Origin: Mycetohabitans sp. B8
GTDB lineage: Bacteria > Pseudomonadota > Gammaproteobacteria > Burkholderiales > Burkholderiaceae
DNA length: 64,000 nt
Direction of reading: 5' to 3'
Assembly: GCF_021991875.1 (NCBI RefSeq)
Contig: NZ_JAHLKR010000016.1
Span: 602,523 to 666,522 of the forward strand
Under the pieces are notes generated by a model, which was given only the letters and a program-made list of their open reading frames with translations, ran no database searches and was not told where the DNA came from. Shown here piece after piece: positions 27,823-37,245 of this stretch. The position numbers and the translations under genes are program-made. Numbering within the stretch: the stretch's first letter is position 1; the number at the start of each line of letters is the position of its first letter.

Positions 27823-29919
27823 ATGACCCGCTATCGCCTTAACGTTGTTGTCTTCTTGGCCGGCCTGGCCGTCGTAGCCTGGATCGGCGCCGGCTACCTT
27901 GGCTCCAACCTGCTGGCCTCGGCCGTCACGCTGCTGATCGGCTCCGGTTATTTGGCGGGTGCATTGGAATTGCGCCGTCACCAACAGGCCACTGTCACGT
28001 TGACGCGTGCCGTGGCCAGCCTGTCCGGCCCCCTGCCGACGCTGGAATCCTGGCTGGCACCCTTGCCTACCGGCTTGCGCAGTGCGGTGCGCCTGCGGCT
28101 GGACGGCCAGCGCGTCGCGTTGCCGGGCCCGGTGTTGACGCCCTACTTGGTGGGATTGCTGGTGCTACTCGGCATGCTGGGCACCCTGCTCGGCATGGTG
28201 ACGACATTGCGCGGCACCGGCGCCGCGCTGCAAAGCGCGACCGATCTGGACGCTGTCCGGGCGTCGCTTGCCGCGCCGGTCAGCACACTGGGCTTCGCGT
28301 TCGGCACATCGATTGCGGGCGTGGCGGCATCTGCCATGCTGGGCCTGCTTTCCGCCCTGTGCCGCCGCGAGCGCATCGAGGCCGCACAGCAGCTTGATAC
28401 CGCCATTGCGACGACATTGCGCGCCCATTCGAGCGCTCACCAGCGTGAGACGACTTTGCAGGTCTTGCAGCGGCAAGCCGATGCGTTGCCTGCACTGGTC
28501 AACCAGTTGCAAACAATGATCACGCACATCGAGCGGCAGACACGGACGTTGAGCGAGCAACAACTCGCCGGGCAGCAAGCCTTCCTCGACAAGGTCGAGC
28601 ACGCGCACGCGCGCCTCACCTCATCCGTGACGCAATCGTTGACAGAATGCGTGGCCGACAGCGCCCGCGCTGCGGGTACAGCGCTGCAGCCGGTCGTCCA
28701 GGCGACGATGGCCGGCCTAGCGCGCGATACGGCATCGCTGCACGATACCGTCGCCAGCGCCGTGCAACAGCAGTTGCATGCGCTGTCCACGAGCCTGGAC
28801 GCGACCACGCGCAACGTGGCGGCGGTCTGGAGCGAGGCATTGGCCGACCATCAGCAATCCAATGACGCGCTGCTCGAGCACCTTCGCGTCTCGGCGGACC
28901 GATTCGCAGAGGAGGCCGAACAACGCGCCGCGACCCTATTGCAAACGCTGTCGGCACGTCTGGAAGCCAATGTGGCGACGCTTGCCCAGACTTGTCAGCA
29001 GACGCTAACGCGGCAGGAGCAGTCCGCGGAGCAACGCGCTGCGGACCATCAGCACGCGCTCGAAACGGCCGTTGCGACGCTTGTGCAGCGCTCGATGGCG
29101 TCGCTGGATGCAATGGAGCAATCGCAGGCACAGCTGCGTACCGAACTGCAGTCGCAGGACGAGCACCGGTTGGCCACCTGGACCACGGCGCTGACTTCCA
29201 TGGCCGCCACGTTGCGCCATCAATGGGATGAAACCAGCATGCACGCAGCGGCGCAGCAGCAACAGATCTGCGACACGCTGGCGCGGACAGCACAACAGAT
29301 CTCAGCGCAGGCCAACGAGCAGGCACACGAGACGATCGCAGAAATCGGTAAGCTCGTGCAGGCCGCGTCGCAGGCGCCGCTAGCCGCAGCGCAGGTGATC
29401 GCCGAGCTGCGCCAGCAACTGTCCGATAGCCTCGAGCGCGACACAGCGTTTCTGCAGGAACGTGGCCGAGTGCTCGAAACGCTGGCGACGCTACTCGACG
29501 CGGTCAACCATGCGTCCAACGAGCAGCGCTCGGCCATCGACGCACTGGTCACGACATCGGCGAGCCTGCTGGAACGCGTCGGCAACCGGTTCACCGACGA
29601 GGTCCGAGCCGGCACGCAACAGCTGGAGACCACCGCGGCGCAGCTCACCGGCAGCGCGGTCGAGATGGCCAGCTTGGGCGAAGCGTTCGGCGCAGCGGTC
29701 CAGTCCTTTGGCGCGTCCAACGATACGCTGGTCGAGCATCTGCAGCGCATCGAAGCGGCGCTCGCCAAATCGCTGACGCGCAGTGACGAGCAGCTCGCCT
29801 ACTACGTCGCGCAGGCGCGGGAAGTCATCGATCTAAGCATGATGTCGCAGAAGCAGATCGTCGAGCAGTTGCAACAGCTCGCCACGCAGCAGGCTTGTGC
29901 GGGAGCCGAAGCGCCATGA
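27823..29919 (+). CDS. DUF802 protein with MotA/ExbB-like channel and long coiled-coil tail
   Basis: A 698-residue protein. Four membrane segments occupy the first ~180 residues (about 7-26, 28-49, 106-127, 154-178). The last two carry GMLGTLLGMVTTLRGTGAAL and STLGFAFGTSIAGVAASAML, the Gly/Thr-rich pattern of MotA/TolQ/ExbB proton channels. The remaining ~510 residues form an almost uninterrupted Ala/Gln/Leu/Thr-rich coiled coil containing the DUF802 repeats. This layout matches ZorA, the motor subunit of Zorya antiphage systems, but no Zorya effector genes adjoin. The next gene overlaps by ATGA and supplies a MotB-like partner. Function is inferred: an ion-driven cell-envelope motor or sensor. 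Confidence 0.85.
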   Translation: MTRYRLNVVVFLAGLAVVAWIGAGYLGSNLLASAVTLLIGSGYLAGALELRRHQQATVTLTRAVASLSGPLPTLESWLAPLPTGLRSAVRLRLDGQRVALPGPVLTPYLVGLLVLLGMLGTLLGMVTTLRGTGAALQSATDLDAVRASLAAPVSTLGFAFGTSIAGVAASAMLGLLSALCRRERIEAAQQLDTAIATTLRAHSSAHQRETTLQVLQRQADALPALVNQLQTMITHIERQTRTLSEQQLAGQQAFLDKVEHAHARLTSSVTQSLTECVADSARAAGTALQPVVQATMAGLARDTASLHDTVASAVQQQLHALSTSLDATTRNVAAVWSEALADHQQSNDALLEHLRVSADRFAEEAEQRAATLLQTLSARLEANVATLAQTCQQTLTRQEQSAEQRAADHQHALETAVATLVQRSMASLDAMEQSQAQLRTELQSQDEHRLATWTTALTSMAATLRHQWDETSMHAAAQQQQICDTLARTAQQISAQANEQAHETIAEIGKLVQAASQAPLAAAQVIAELRQQLSDSLERDTAFLQERGRVLETLATLLDAVNHASNEQRSAIDALVTTSASLLERVGNRFTDEVRAGTQQLETTAAQLTGSAVEMASLGEAFGAAVQSFGASNDTLVEHLQRIEAALAKSLTRSDEQLAYYVAQAREVIDLSMMSQKQIVEQLQQLATQQACAGAEAP

Positions 29920-30566
29920 ACGACGACATCGACGGCGGCGTGGACGCGGCGGCGCCCATCTGGGCCGCGTTTGCCGACATGATGTCGGTAGTGTTGGGTG
30001 CGTTCGTGCTGATTCTGGTTGGCGTCATCGGCATGCAGCTGCAATTGTCGTCCAAGCTTGAGAACGAAGTCCGACAGCGGCAAATGGAAACACAGCGCCG
30101 CAAGACGCTGGAACAGGCATTGGCCGGGCCGCTGGCCGCCGGACGCGTGACACTGGTCAACGGCCGTATCGGCATCAGCGGCAGCGTACTATTCGCGCTT
30201 AATTCGGACCAGTTGCAACCCGAAGGCCACGAGCTGTTGAAAAGTCTTGCCAAGCCGCTTCGCGCGTACCTGGGCGCCCGAGACGAAATCCTGATGGTGA
30301 GCGGCTTCGCCGATGACCAGCAAGTCCACGCGGGCAATCGTCGCTTCGCCGATAACTGGGAGTTGTCAGCCCAGCGCGCATTGACGGTGACGCGTGCGTT
30401 CATCTCGGAAGGCGTGCCGGCATCGTCGGTGTTCGCCGCCGCGTTCGGCTCCGAACAGCCGGTAAGCTCGAATGCCGATGACGCTGGACGGGCCCGGAAC
30501 CGGCGCGTGGAGATTGCCGCCGTGCCAAAGCCCGCCGCCACCCACGGTGAACGCCGTGAGCCGTAG
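29916..30566 (+). CDS. OmpA/MotB-like protein, partner of the DUF802 channel protein
   Basis: A 216-residue membrane protein. The N-terminal IWAAFADMMSVVLGAFVLIL has the MotB/ZorB arrangement, with Asp21 as the likely protonatable residue at the head of the single TM helix. A short coiled coil follows, then an OmpA-like peptidoglycan-binding domain from about residue 85: GSVLFALNSDQLQPEG, the NWELSAQRALTVTR motif, and NRRVEI at the end. The gene overlaps the DUF802 gene by four bases, implying coupled translation and fixed stoichiometry. Together they resemble MotAB, ExbBD or ZorAB pairs. Confidence 0.88.
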   Translation: MNDDIDGGVDAAAPIWAAFADMMSVVLGAFVLILVGVIGMQLQLSSKLENEVRQRQMETQRRKTLEQALAGPLAAGRVTLVNGRIGISGSVLFALNSDQLQPEGHELLKSLAKPLRAYLGARDEILMVSGFADDQQVHAGNRRFADNWELSAQRALTVTRAFISEGVPASSVFAAAFGSEQPVSSNADDAGRARNRRVEIAAVPKPAATHGERREP

Positions 30567-31206
30567 CGAAACGCATGCGCGAGCCCAGCTCGACGCATGG
30601 CGAGCATCTGGCGCCGATCGCCTGGACCCAGTGCGCTTCCGCTTCATCAACGCGCTGCAGCGGCGCACGGCCGGTCACGTCGGCGCGGTGCGGCGTCATC
30701 TGGAACGCCGGCTTGGCGAGTTGCTCGATGCGTATGCCGCCGATCTCGAGCGGGCGGCTCTGCGCTCCAGCGACGCAGAGGCCGCAACGGCATCACGCGA
30801 GCCCGGGAACCCTACGCTCGCGGCGTTGCTCGACTACATTGCTGCACGCAAACCCGCGCACGGCGACGCCGGTGCCCTTGCCGCCGCGCCGCACCCCGTG
30901 CCTGAACTGGGGCCGGCCACGCTGGATTATTTTAGAAAGACCTGGGCCAGGGTCCGCATTGAAAAGCAGCTTCGGCAATCGCTGAACCAAGTGCCGAAAA
31001 ATGCCGGTCCGCTCAATTCCAGCAGTCTCGTGCACCGGTCGCTTTTGTTGATGCGCGAATTATCACCCGGATATCTACAGCAGTTCCTCGCGTACGCGGA
31101 CACCTTATCGTGGATGGAGCAATTGAATAGCGAGAGCCCGGCATCGACCAAGGACATCGCGCTTGCCGCCGTTGCCCGCAAGAGCACCCGAGGCAAATCG
31201 CGCTGA
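30556..31206 (+). CDS. DUF2894 family protein
   Basis: A 216-residue soluble protein with the DUF2894 pattern: RLDPVRFRFINALQRR near the N-terminus and LMRELSPGYLQQFLAYADTL near the C-terminus. Function is unknown. The GTG at 30556 overlaps the end of the OmpA-like gene by 11 bp and has GGTGA five bases upstream; GTG 30547 is the alternative. Translational overlap places it in the same operon as DUF3348, DUF802 and the MotB-like gene, so it is probably an accessory of that envelope complex. Confidence 0.85.
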   Translation: MSRSETHARAQLDAWRASGADRLDPVRFRFINALQRRTAGHVGAVRRHLERRLGELLDAYAADLERAALRSSDAEAATASREPGNPTLAALLDYIAARKPAHGDAGALAAAPHPVPELGPATLDYFRKTWARVRIEKQLRQSLNQVPKNAGPLNSSSLVHRSLLLMRELSPGYLQQFLAYADTLSWMEQLNSESPASTKDIALAAVARKSTRGKSR

Positions 31207-31728
31207 AGCGGTGTGCTGTTCCGCGCCTTTCATGCGGGCGCCACCCTTCGTCCCAATCGCAGCGCCCGGGCCCATGCCGCGTCCGGCTCGCCAATGCCTG
31301 AGCGCGAGTGCTCGAGCTCCCAAACTATGCCGCCCACCCAAGATGCCCAGCGCCCCCCCGCAGGCTCGGCGCGGTGTTATGGCAGCGCAAAGCGCCGCGC
31401 GTTGTCCATCGACAAGCGCGAGCCATACCCGTGCACGCCTCGTTTGTGCCTATCAGCCGCACCCGCATTCGTCCCGCCCGTCGGCAATATCCGCGCGCGG
31501 GACACGACTGCGCTCCTGCGCGCGTCAGCCTCGTCCCCATTCGGCAAAGCTGCCGTCACGATGCGGCAATCGTAAGAACAAAAGACATTCACGCTTGCGC
31601 GAAAAGGGCGTGCCCGGCACGTCGGGCACGAGTATTGCACCCCGCCAGGCATGCAACGAAAACGGCGGCGGGCGCAGCTCGATAGCACGCCACCCGACCT
31701 CGGACATTGTCCCCCGACTCATCCGCCC
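31207..31728. other. Spacer between the DUF2894 and SIR2-like genes
   Basis: About 520 bp of GC-rich sequence with overlapping Arg/Pro/Ser-rich open frames on both strands and no ribosome-binding sites. No gene, RNA or strong terminator is visible. The next gene's promoter probably lies here. Confidence 0.45.
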
Positions 31729-32931
31729 ATGACGGAACACATCGACAAGCAACGCAACACGCGCCAACGCACCAACCCGCCCTCCCCGTCACGAGCCCAG
31801 CAGGCGCCGATTCAGTTTGCGCAGACCGTGCATGCGCTAGCGCGGCACGGCGATCCTGCAGTGAGCAACGTGACGTTCGTACTTGGCGCCGGTTTTTCCC
31901 ATGCATGGGACAACCGCTATCCGACCGGCACCGATCTGTTTGACTTTACTGGCGACGACTGGGCGAGCGAATCTCCGTTCCTGGAAGATTTCCTACGGAT
32001 GATGCATATCGATCGCACCGTCGGGTTGGGCCGATCCGCGTTTCTAGACATCGTCTATCAGGTGGGCATGTTGAAAAAGTATCCGCTGATCCGCAACCGT
32101 TACGTTGACGAGTTCTATTTGGAGCTGGTGGAACGTGAATTGCGCTACGCGGTACTTCGCAAGTTCCATCAGCATGTCAAGCCTCCTACGCTGGTCGGCG
32201 ACACGCTATCGTTCGGCCAGCCACTCAGCGACGCCCAGACGGCGATCAGTTCACTGTTTGCCGCGCTGCAGGAGCATGCGAGCGCGACATCGGCTGGCGA
32301 GCGGCCCGCACCCCGCATCGGCGTGAATTTCCTGACGACAAACTACGACTTCGTGATCGAGGCGATGGTGGATACAGCGCTCCGACGTGCCCGTTCGCGC
32401 GAGTTATATCGAGGCTTCACGCCATTCGCCTGGTGTGGCGAGACGCACGGGCGGGCGGTGGCGGTGCCCTTTGCGAGCGGTTATTTGCTGAAACTCAATG
32501 GAGGGTTTGAGATCTATCGGCGTGAGGGTCATTTTGAAGTTGACTACCGTCGCCGCGACACGCAAGTACTGCGCAGCAACCCGCCGGACATCATGCTGCC
32601 ATCGCGCGCTCAAGACTACGACCAGCCCTATTTCCAGGCGCTGTTCCCAAAGGCCGTGCGGCTGCTGCGCGAGTCCAGGGTCGTCGTGCTGGTCGGCTAC
32701 AGTTTCCCGGACGAGGACGCGCTGGTGCGACTGCTGCTGCGCCAATTTGCCGAAGCGCCGGCCGACGGACGCCAGCGTGTGCTGTACTACATCGATCTAG
32801 CTGACGTTCAAACGCAGTTTGCTCATGCAAGAAGCGCCTTTCCGCATGCCAGCGCGCACGGAGGGCTCGCAGTATTGCCGTGGCGGGGCAGTTTCAGCGA
32901 ATGGTGCAGTATTGCTGTTCGCTCGCTGTGA
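31729..32931 (+). CDS. SIR2-like domain protein (putative NAD-binding, defence-type)
   Basis: A 400-residue protein with the SIR2-like pattern of bacterial defence and NADase proteins. GAGFS (residues 53-57) opens the Rossmann fold, TTNYD (203-207) is the second NAD contact, and GYSFPDED (323-330) is near the end. The position where most members have the KLHG catalytic His reads KLNGG (255-259), so the His appears replaced by Asn. No second domain is obvious; residues 1-40 are a disordered polar leader. It follows the motor-like operon by 520 bp on the same strand. It could be a defence effector, an inactive NAD(P)- or ADP-ribose-binding sensor, or a housekeeping protein of unknown role. Confidence 0.75.
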   Translation: MTEHIDKQRNTRQRTNPPSPSRAQQAPIQFAQTVHALARHGDPAVSNVTFVLGAGFSHAWDNRYPTGTDLFDFTGDDWASESPFLEDFLRMMHIDRTVGLGRSAFLDIVYQVGMLKKYPLIRNRYVDEFYLELVERELRYAVLRKFHQHVKPPTLVGDTLSFGQPLSDAQTAISSLFAALQEHASATSAGERPAPRIGVNFLTTNYDFVIEAMVDTALRRARSRELYRGFTPFAWCGETHGRAVAVPFASGYLLKLNGGFEIYRREGHFEVDYRRRDTQVLRSNPPDIMLPSRAQDYDQPYFQALFPKAVRLLRESRVVVLVGYSFPDEDALVRLLLRQFAEAPADGRQRVLYYIDLADVQTQFAHARSAFPHASAHGGLAVLPWRGSFSEWCSIAVRSL

Positions 32932-33085
32932 TAGTTCCGGCACGCCCCAAACCCAACGCGCAAGGCCAGCTGCCGTCCGATGCTACCGCATCGCCTGCGG
33001 GTACGAAACGTCCGTTCCCAGCCGGCAAGTCTGAGCTCTGCCACGCGTCAACGGCCGCATGGCGCCGACGTGTGACACGGTTCCT

Positions 33086-33580
33086 TTAGGCTTGGCGAGC
33101 CTGCGGATTGCCGACCTTCTCGGCAAACTGCGTCAGCTTTTGATCCGTCGCCTTCTCCTCATCGAGGGTGGCCTTGAGCAACGGCACCGCGTCATCCTTG
33201 CCGAGATGCTTTGCGAACGCACACAGCGTGCCGTAAGACGCAATCTCATAGTGCTCCACTTTTTGGGCTGCACCGATCAGCCCTGCATCGAGCACTGGCC
33301 CCTTCTCGATTTCGTCCAGCAGTTCCGTGCCTTCCTCAATCAGCCCCTCCATTGCCACGCATTTGATCCGTTTCAGCTTGATGCCGCATTTCTCGACCAC
33401 CTGATCGATGCGCTCGACTTGCTCATGCGTTTCCTGCAAGTGCGTCTCGAAGGCCTGTGCGAGCTCTGGATTCGTGCTAGCACGCGCTAGCTTGCCGAGC
33501 GCGCGTGTCAATTGCTTCTCCGCGCTGTAGATGTCAGATAACGAATGGATAAACAAGTCTTCCAAGGTCTTGCGTGCCAT
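33086..33580 (-). CDS. YciE/DUF892 ferritin-like protein
   Basis: A 164-residue DUF892 (YciE/YciF) ferritin-like four-helix-bundle protein, associated with stress in related bacteria. The family N-terminus TLEDLFIHSLSDIYSAEKQL is clear. Di-iron-type ligands occur in HLQETHEQVERI, then EHYEIASYGTL, then LDEEKATDQKL. A perfect GAAGGAGG ribosome-binding site precedes the ATG. The gene is divergent from the hemerythrin gene, sharing a ~200-bp promoter region with it, which suggests a shared iron or oxidative stress response. Confidence 0.92.
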   Translation of the reverse strand: MARKTLEDLFIHSLSDIYSAEKQLTRALGKLARASTNPELAQAFETHLQETHEQVERIDQVVEKCGIKLKRIKCVAMEGLIEEGTELLDEIEKGPVLDAGLIGAAQKVEHYEIASYGTLCAFAKHLGKDDAVPLLKATLDEEKATDQKLTQFAEKVGNPQARQA

Positions 33581-33788
33581 ATTGAGCCTCCTTCATCGAA
33601 CTCTTAAGGAATACGCCGCACGGGTGTACTCGCGCTGGCCTCGCTTATCCCGCAACGCCCATGCCCGGACACCGGCACGGCTTCAACAAGGTCGCCGCCA
33701 CGACGCCGTCGCCCGCTCACCGCGCCAAGCTCATGCGGCTAGGCATGGCAAATGCGCCATACATGAAGCTTTGTAACCAGGAGGTGTT

Positions 33789-34370
33789 ATGGCTTTATCC
33801 TCGCTTGCGGCACTGCCCGTTACCACTGCGATCCGCGCCGACCACACCCACGTGCTGGCGGCCTTTCACCGCTACCGCCACAACTCGCCCTGGTGGCACA
33901 AGCGCGCGATCGTGCGCACCGCATGTACCGCGCTGGAAATCCACACACAGCTTGAGGAGGAAATTCTTTACCCAGCACTCGCACGCGTCGATCCGGACAA
34001 TGACGTGCTGAAGAAAAGCAAGCCCGAGCATGACGCGATACGGCAGGCGATTGAACGACTGCGTAGCATGGGACCGGAAAACGCTGTTTACGACAGTCTT
34101 TTCATGCAATTGATGCGCACTGTGATCCATCACGTCGCCGACGAAGAAACGGTGTTGCTGCCGCGTGTCGAACGTGTGCTCGAAGCCGAGTTGGCGAGCC
34201 TGGGCGCCGCAATGACGCGCCGGCGCATCCAACTACTCGGGGCGCACCGGCCAGCACGCATCGCGCTCGATACAGCCGTCACCTTCTCGATCGCCACGGC
34301 GCTGCTAGGCGCGTTGACCGGCATCGCCATATTGCGCTGCTTTGCAACCCATCGCACCGGCGGTGCATAG
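33789..34370 (+). CDS. Hemerythrin HHE-domain protein with C-terminal membrane segment
   Basis: A 193-residue protein. The di-iron hemerythrin ligands occur in order: HTHVLAAFHRY, HTQLEEEILYPAL, EHDAIRQAIERL and IHHVADEETVLLPRVE. A C-terminal hydrophobic stretch, TAVTFSIATALLGALTGIAILR, is probably a membrane anchor, which is unusual for the short HHE family. A strong AGGAGG site precedes the ATG. A role in oxygen, NO or iron sensing or storage is inferred from the family. The molybdoenzyme gene begins 11 bp after the stop codon, so the two are likely cotranscribed. Confidence 0.88.
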   Translation: MALSSLAALPVTTAIRADHTHVLAAFHRYRHNSPWWHKRAIVRTACTALEIHTQLEEEILYPALARVDPDNDVLKKSKPEHDAIRQAIERLRSMGPENAVYDSLFMQLMRTVIHHVADEETVLLPRVERVLEAELASLGAAMTRRRIQLLGAHRPARIALDTAVTFSIATALLGALTGIAILRCFATHRTGGA

Positions 34371-34381
34371 CGAGATCGATC

Positions 34382-36694
34382 ATGTCAGACACACCGGACG
34401 CCCCGGAATTCAAACCCGCAGCCTACCCCTATGCATCGGGTGGCTGGGGCTCGCTGAAGGCGGTCGCCAATATTCTTACGAAGGAAAAAGTCGCGCTCAA
34501 GGGTAGCGGTCTGCTGATCCATCAGAACAAACCCAATGGCTACATGTGCGTGGGCTGCTCATGGGCAAAGCCTGCGCGGCCGCATCTAGCCGAGTTTTGT
34601 GAAAGCGGTGTGAAAGCCACCGCGTGGGATGTGACGAAAAAGCGCGTGACGCCGGACTTCTTCGACGTTCACACAATAAGCGAGTTGGCTACCTGGCATG
34701 ACCGTGATCTGGAAGAAGCGGGCCGCCTCACTGCGCCGTTGCGCTACGACCGCACGCAGGATAAGTACGTCGAAGTAAGTTGGCAGCAGGCGTTCGATGA
34801 AATCGGCCGCGAATTGCGCGCGCTCGATCCCGCGCGGGTGGTGTTCTACACGTCAGGGCGGGCGTCGCTCGAAACATCGTACATGCTGCAACTGTTCGCG
34901 CGTCTTTTTGGCACCAACAATCTGCCAGACAGCTCGAACATGTGTCACGAAAGCAGCAGCGTCGGCCTCAAGGAAGCCATCGGCGTAGACGTCGGCACCA
35001 TCACGCTCGAGGACTTCGAAAAGACTGATTTGATGTTTTTCTTCGGCCAGAACGTCGGGACCAATAGCCCGCGTATGCTGCATCCGCTGCAGCACGCGCG
35101 CAAACGTGGCGTGCCGATCATTACATTCAATCCGCTACGCGAACCGGGACTGATCCGCTTCGCCAATCCGCAGTCGCCCGCGCAAATGCTCACCCCGGCC
35201 ACCACGTCGATCAGCACCCAGTACCACCAGGTCAAAAACGGCGGTGACAGCGCCGCGATCGTCGGCATCTGCAAGGCCGTGATCGACGCCGATGACCAGG
35301 CTCGGCAAAGCGGCGCACCGCGGGCGATCGATGTGTCGTTCATTGAACAGCACACGAGCGGCTACGACGCGTTCGCCGACTATCTGCGCAACACAGCATG
35401 GACCGACATCGAGGCGGCCAGCGGGCTGACGCGTGACGCGCTGCAGGCAGCGGCGGCCGAATACATGAAGGCCGACGCGGTGATCGCACACTACGGGATG
35501 GGCCTTACGCAGCACCGGCTGGGTGTGCAAAATGTGCGTCTACTATGCAATCTGTTGTTCCTGCGCGGCAACATCGGCAAGCCGGGCGCGGGGCCCTCAC
35601 CGGTGCGTGGGCACTCGAATGTGCAGGGACAGCGCACGGTCGGCATCACTGAGAAGCCGGAACTCGCGCCGCTGGACCGACTCGCCAAGCAGTTCTCGTT
35701 CAACCCACCTCGCGAAAAAGGACTGAACACCGTCGAGACATTTGAGGCCATGCTCGCCGGCAAGATCGACGCGGTGCTCAACCTCGGCGGCAACCTAGTG
35801 CGCTCCGGCCCAGACCGCTCGCGCATCGAGCCGGCCTGGCGCAAACTGCGGCTCACGGTCAACGTCGCCACCAAATTGAACCGCTCCCACCTGTTGCCGG
35901 GCGCGATTTCCTATGTGCTGCCCTGCCTGAGCCGCATCGAAATCGACCGGCAGGCAAGCGGCGAGCAAGCCGTGTCGATCGAAGACAGCACTGCATGCAT
36001 TCACGGCTCCCGTGGCTATGCGCAGCCGGCCAGCGACAAGCTGCGCTCGGAGCCTTACATCGTCGCCGGGATAGCGAAGGCTACGCTGGACCCGCGTGCG
36101 GGGCCCGACTGGGACGCGTGGCGTGACAATTATGCGCTGGTACGCAGCGAGATCGCCCAAACGTATCCGGACATGTTCAAGGACTTCGAGCGGCGCATGG
36201 GTCAACCGGGTGGTTTCCCGCGCCCACTGCCGGCACGCGAGCGGCACTTTGCCACGGCATCGGGCAAAGCCGAATTCCTTGTGCCCGCGGCGCTCGACAA
36301 GGACTCGGACATGCTGCGGCGCGAGCCGGATGCGCTGCGGCTCATGACACTGCGCAGCGACAACCAGTTCAACACAACGATTTATGCACACGATGACCGC
36401 TTCCGCGGCATTCAGGGCTCGCGAATGGTCGTGCTAATGAGCCCACACGACATCCGCCGTCGCGGCCTGCGTGAGAATGATAGGATCACGCTGCAGACCC
36501 TCGCGGACGATGGCGTCGAGCGGCGCCTTAGCGGTCTGCGCGTGCATGCCTACGATGTGCCGCCCGGCTGCATTGCCGGATACTACCCCGAGTGCAATGT
36601 GTTACTGCCACTGTGGCATCATGCCAAGCAAAGCAAGGTGCCAGCCGCGAAGTCGATTCCCGTCAGAATTCTGCACGACGACGTGCCGCCGTGA
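34382..36694 (+). CDS. FdhF/YdeP-family molybdopterin oxidoreductase
   Basis: A 770-residue member of the FdhF/YdeP branch of the DMSO reductase superfamily. The N-terminal Fe-S motif is reduced to GYMCVGCSW, as usual for YdeP-like proteins. Molybdopterin-binding regions include NMCHESSSVGLKEAIG, FGQNVGTNSPRMLHPL, and the C-terminal NQFNTTIYAHDDRFRG. Substrate is unknown: formate dehydrogenase activity is often annotated, while acid-resistance YdeP is a close relative. No accessory fdhD/fdhE or membrane subunit adjoins. It lies 11 bp after the hemerythrin gene. The protein is full-length and appears intact. Confidence 0.88.
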   Translation: MSDTPDAPEFKPAAYPYASGGWGSLKAVANILTKEKVALKGSGLLIHQNKPNGYMCVGCSWAKPARPHLAEFCESGVKATAWDVTKKRVTPDFFDVHTISELATWHDRDLEEAGRLTAPLRYDRTQDKYVEVSWQQAFDEIGRELRALDPARVVFYTSGRASLETSYMLQLFARLFGTNNLPDSSNMCHESSSVGLKEAIGVDVGTITLEDFEKTDLMFFFGQNVGTNSPRMLHPLQHARKRGVPIITFNPLREPGLIRFANPQSPAQMLTPATTSISTQYHQVKNGGDSAAIVGICKAVIDADDQARQSGAPRAIDVSFIEQHTSGYDAFADYLRNTAWTDIEAASGLTRDALQAAAAEYMKADAVIAHYGMGLTQHRLGVQNVRLLCNLLFLRGNIGKPGAGPSPVRGHSNVQGQRTVGITEKPELAPLDRLAKQFSFNPPREKGLNTVETFEAMLAGKIDAVLNLGGNLVRSGPDRSRIEPAWRKLRLTVNVATKLNRSHLLPGAISYVLPCLSRIEIDRQASGEQAVSIEDSTACIHGSRGYAQPASDKLRSEPYIVAGIAKATLDPRAGPDWDAWRDNYALVRSEIAQTYPDMFKDFERRMGQPGGFPRPLPARERHFATASGKAEFLVPAALDKDSDMLRREPDALRLMTLRSDNQFNTTIYAHDDRFRGIQGSRMVVLMSPHDIRRRGLRENDRITLQTLADDGVERRLSGLRVHAYDVPPGCIAGYYPECNVLLPLWHHAKQSKVPAAKSIPVRILHDDVPP

Positions 36695-36739
36695 CGTGAA
36701 TCAATCGTACCGCGCGCCCTGCCATGAATGACAAAATGA

Positions 36740-37074
36740 TCTTCACTGGCCATGATGCCGCCTGAGCACGTTGCAAACGTGCTTGCACGCATGCATTTTC
36801 CAGCTGTGCACGAAGCATGCTCACGAACGGGTGCATGCTCCGTAATGTTTAACGCATCCCTATCAGCACGCAGGCCGATAGCCCGCTTTTCGTCTCTAAC
36901 GGCCAGGTTGGCGACGGGACCCGTTCCGCCGATGCCGCGATGCACCTGCAGTCCGAGCGTCCGGAGGAGGTTCGCCACATAGTCGGACGTCTTAACGCTC
37001 TCGAAGCCGGTTTCGGGATTCTGATGCCAATACCGGCGCCAGCACTTCAACTGGCCCTGCAGCGTGTTTTCCAT
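36740..37074 (-). pseudogene. N-terminal remnant of an M20 amidohydrolase (hippurate hydrolase-like)
   Basis: The minus-strand frame contains the M20 start: RRYWHQNPETGFESVKTSDYVANLLRTLG is recognisable in pieces, followed by RAIGLRADRDALNITEHAP, the segment that precedes the metal site in the family. After this the HACGHD metal motif is damaged (GKCMRAS), and the ~250-residue remainder of the enzyme is absent. The open frame runs on through unrelated sequence into the end of the FdhF-like gene. Confidence 0.7.
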
Positions 37075-37245
37075 TGCAGGATGCCCTTGCTAGTCAGTTC
37101 AGCGAATGCGCGCCATTGTCAGCGGTACTGGAAATGCTGCACATCAACGCGCATCCTGCGAGTCGCCTGAATGTGGCGTCAGGTCCTTGACCCATTCATG
37201 CCTGTCATCACCACGCCCCCCACCCCGGATCTACGCGAGGCAGGC

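Noticed and set aside
31163..31732. Plus-strand frame between the DUF2894 and SIR2-like genes
   Set aside because: Overlaps the end of DUF2894 and runs on as Pro/Arg/Ser-rich sequence without a ribosome-binding site; not a convincing gene.
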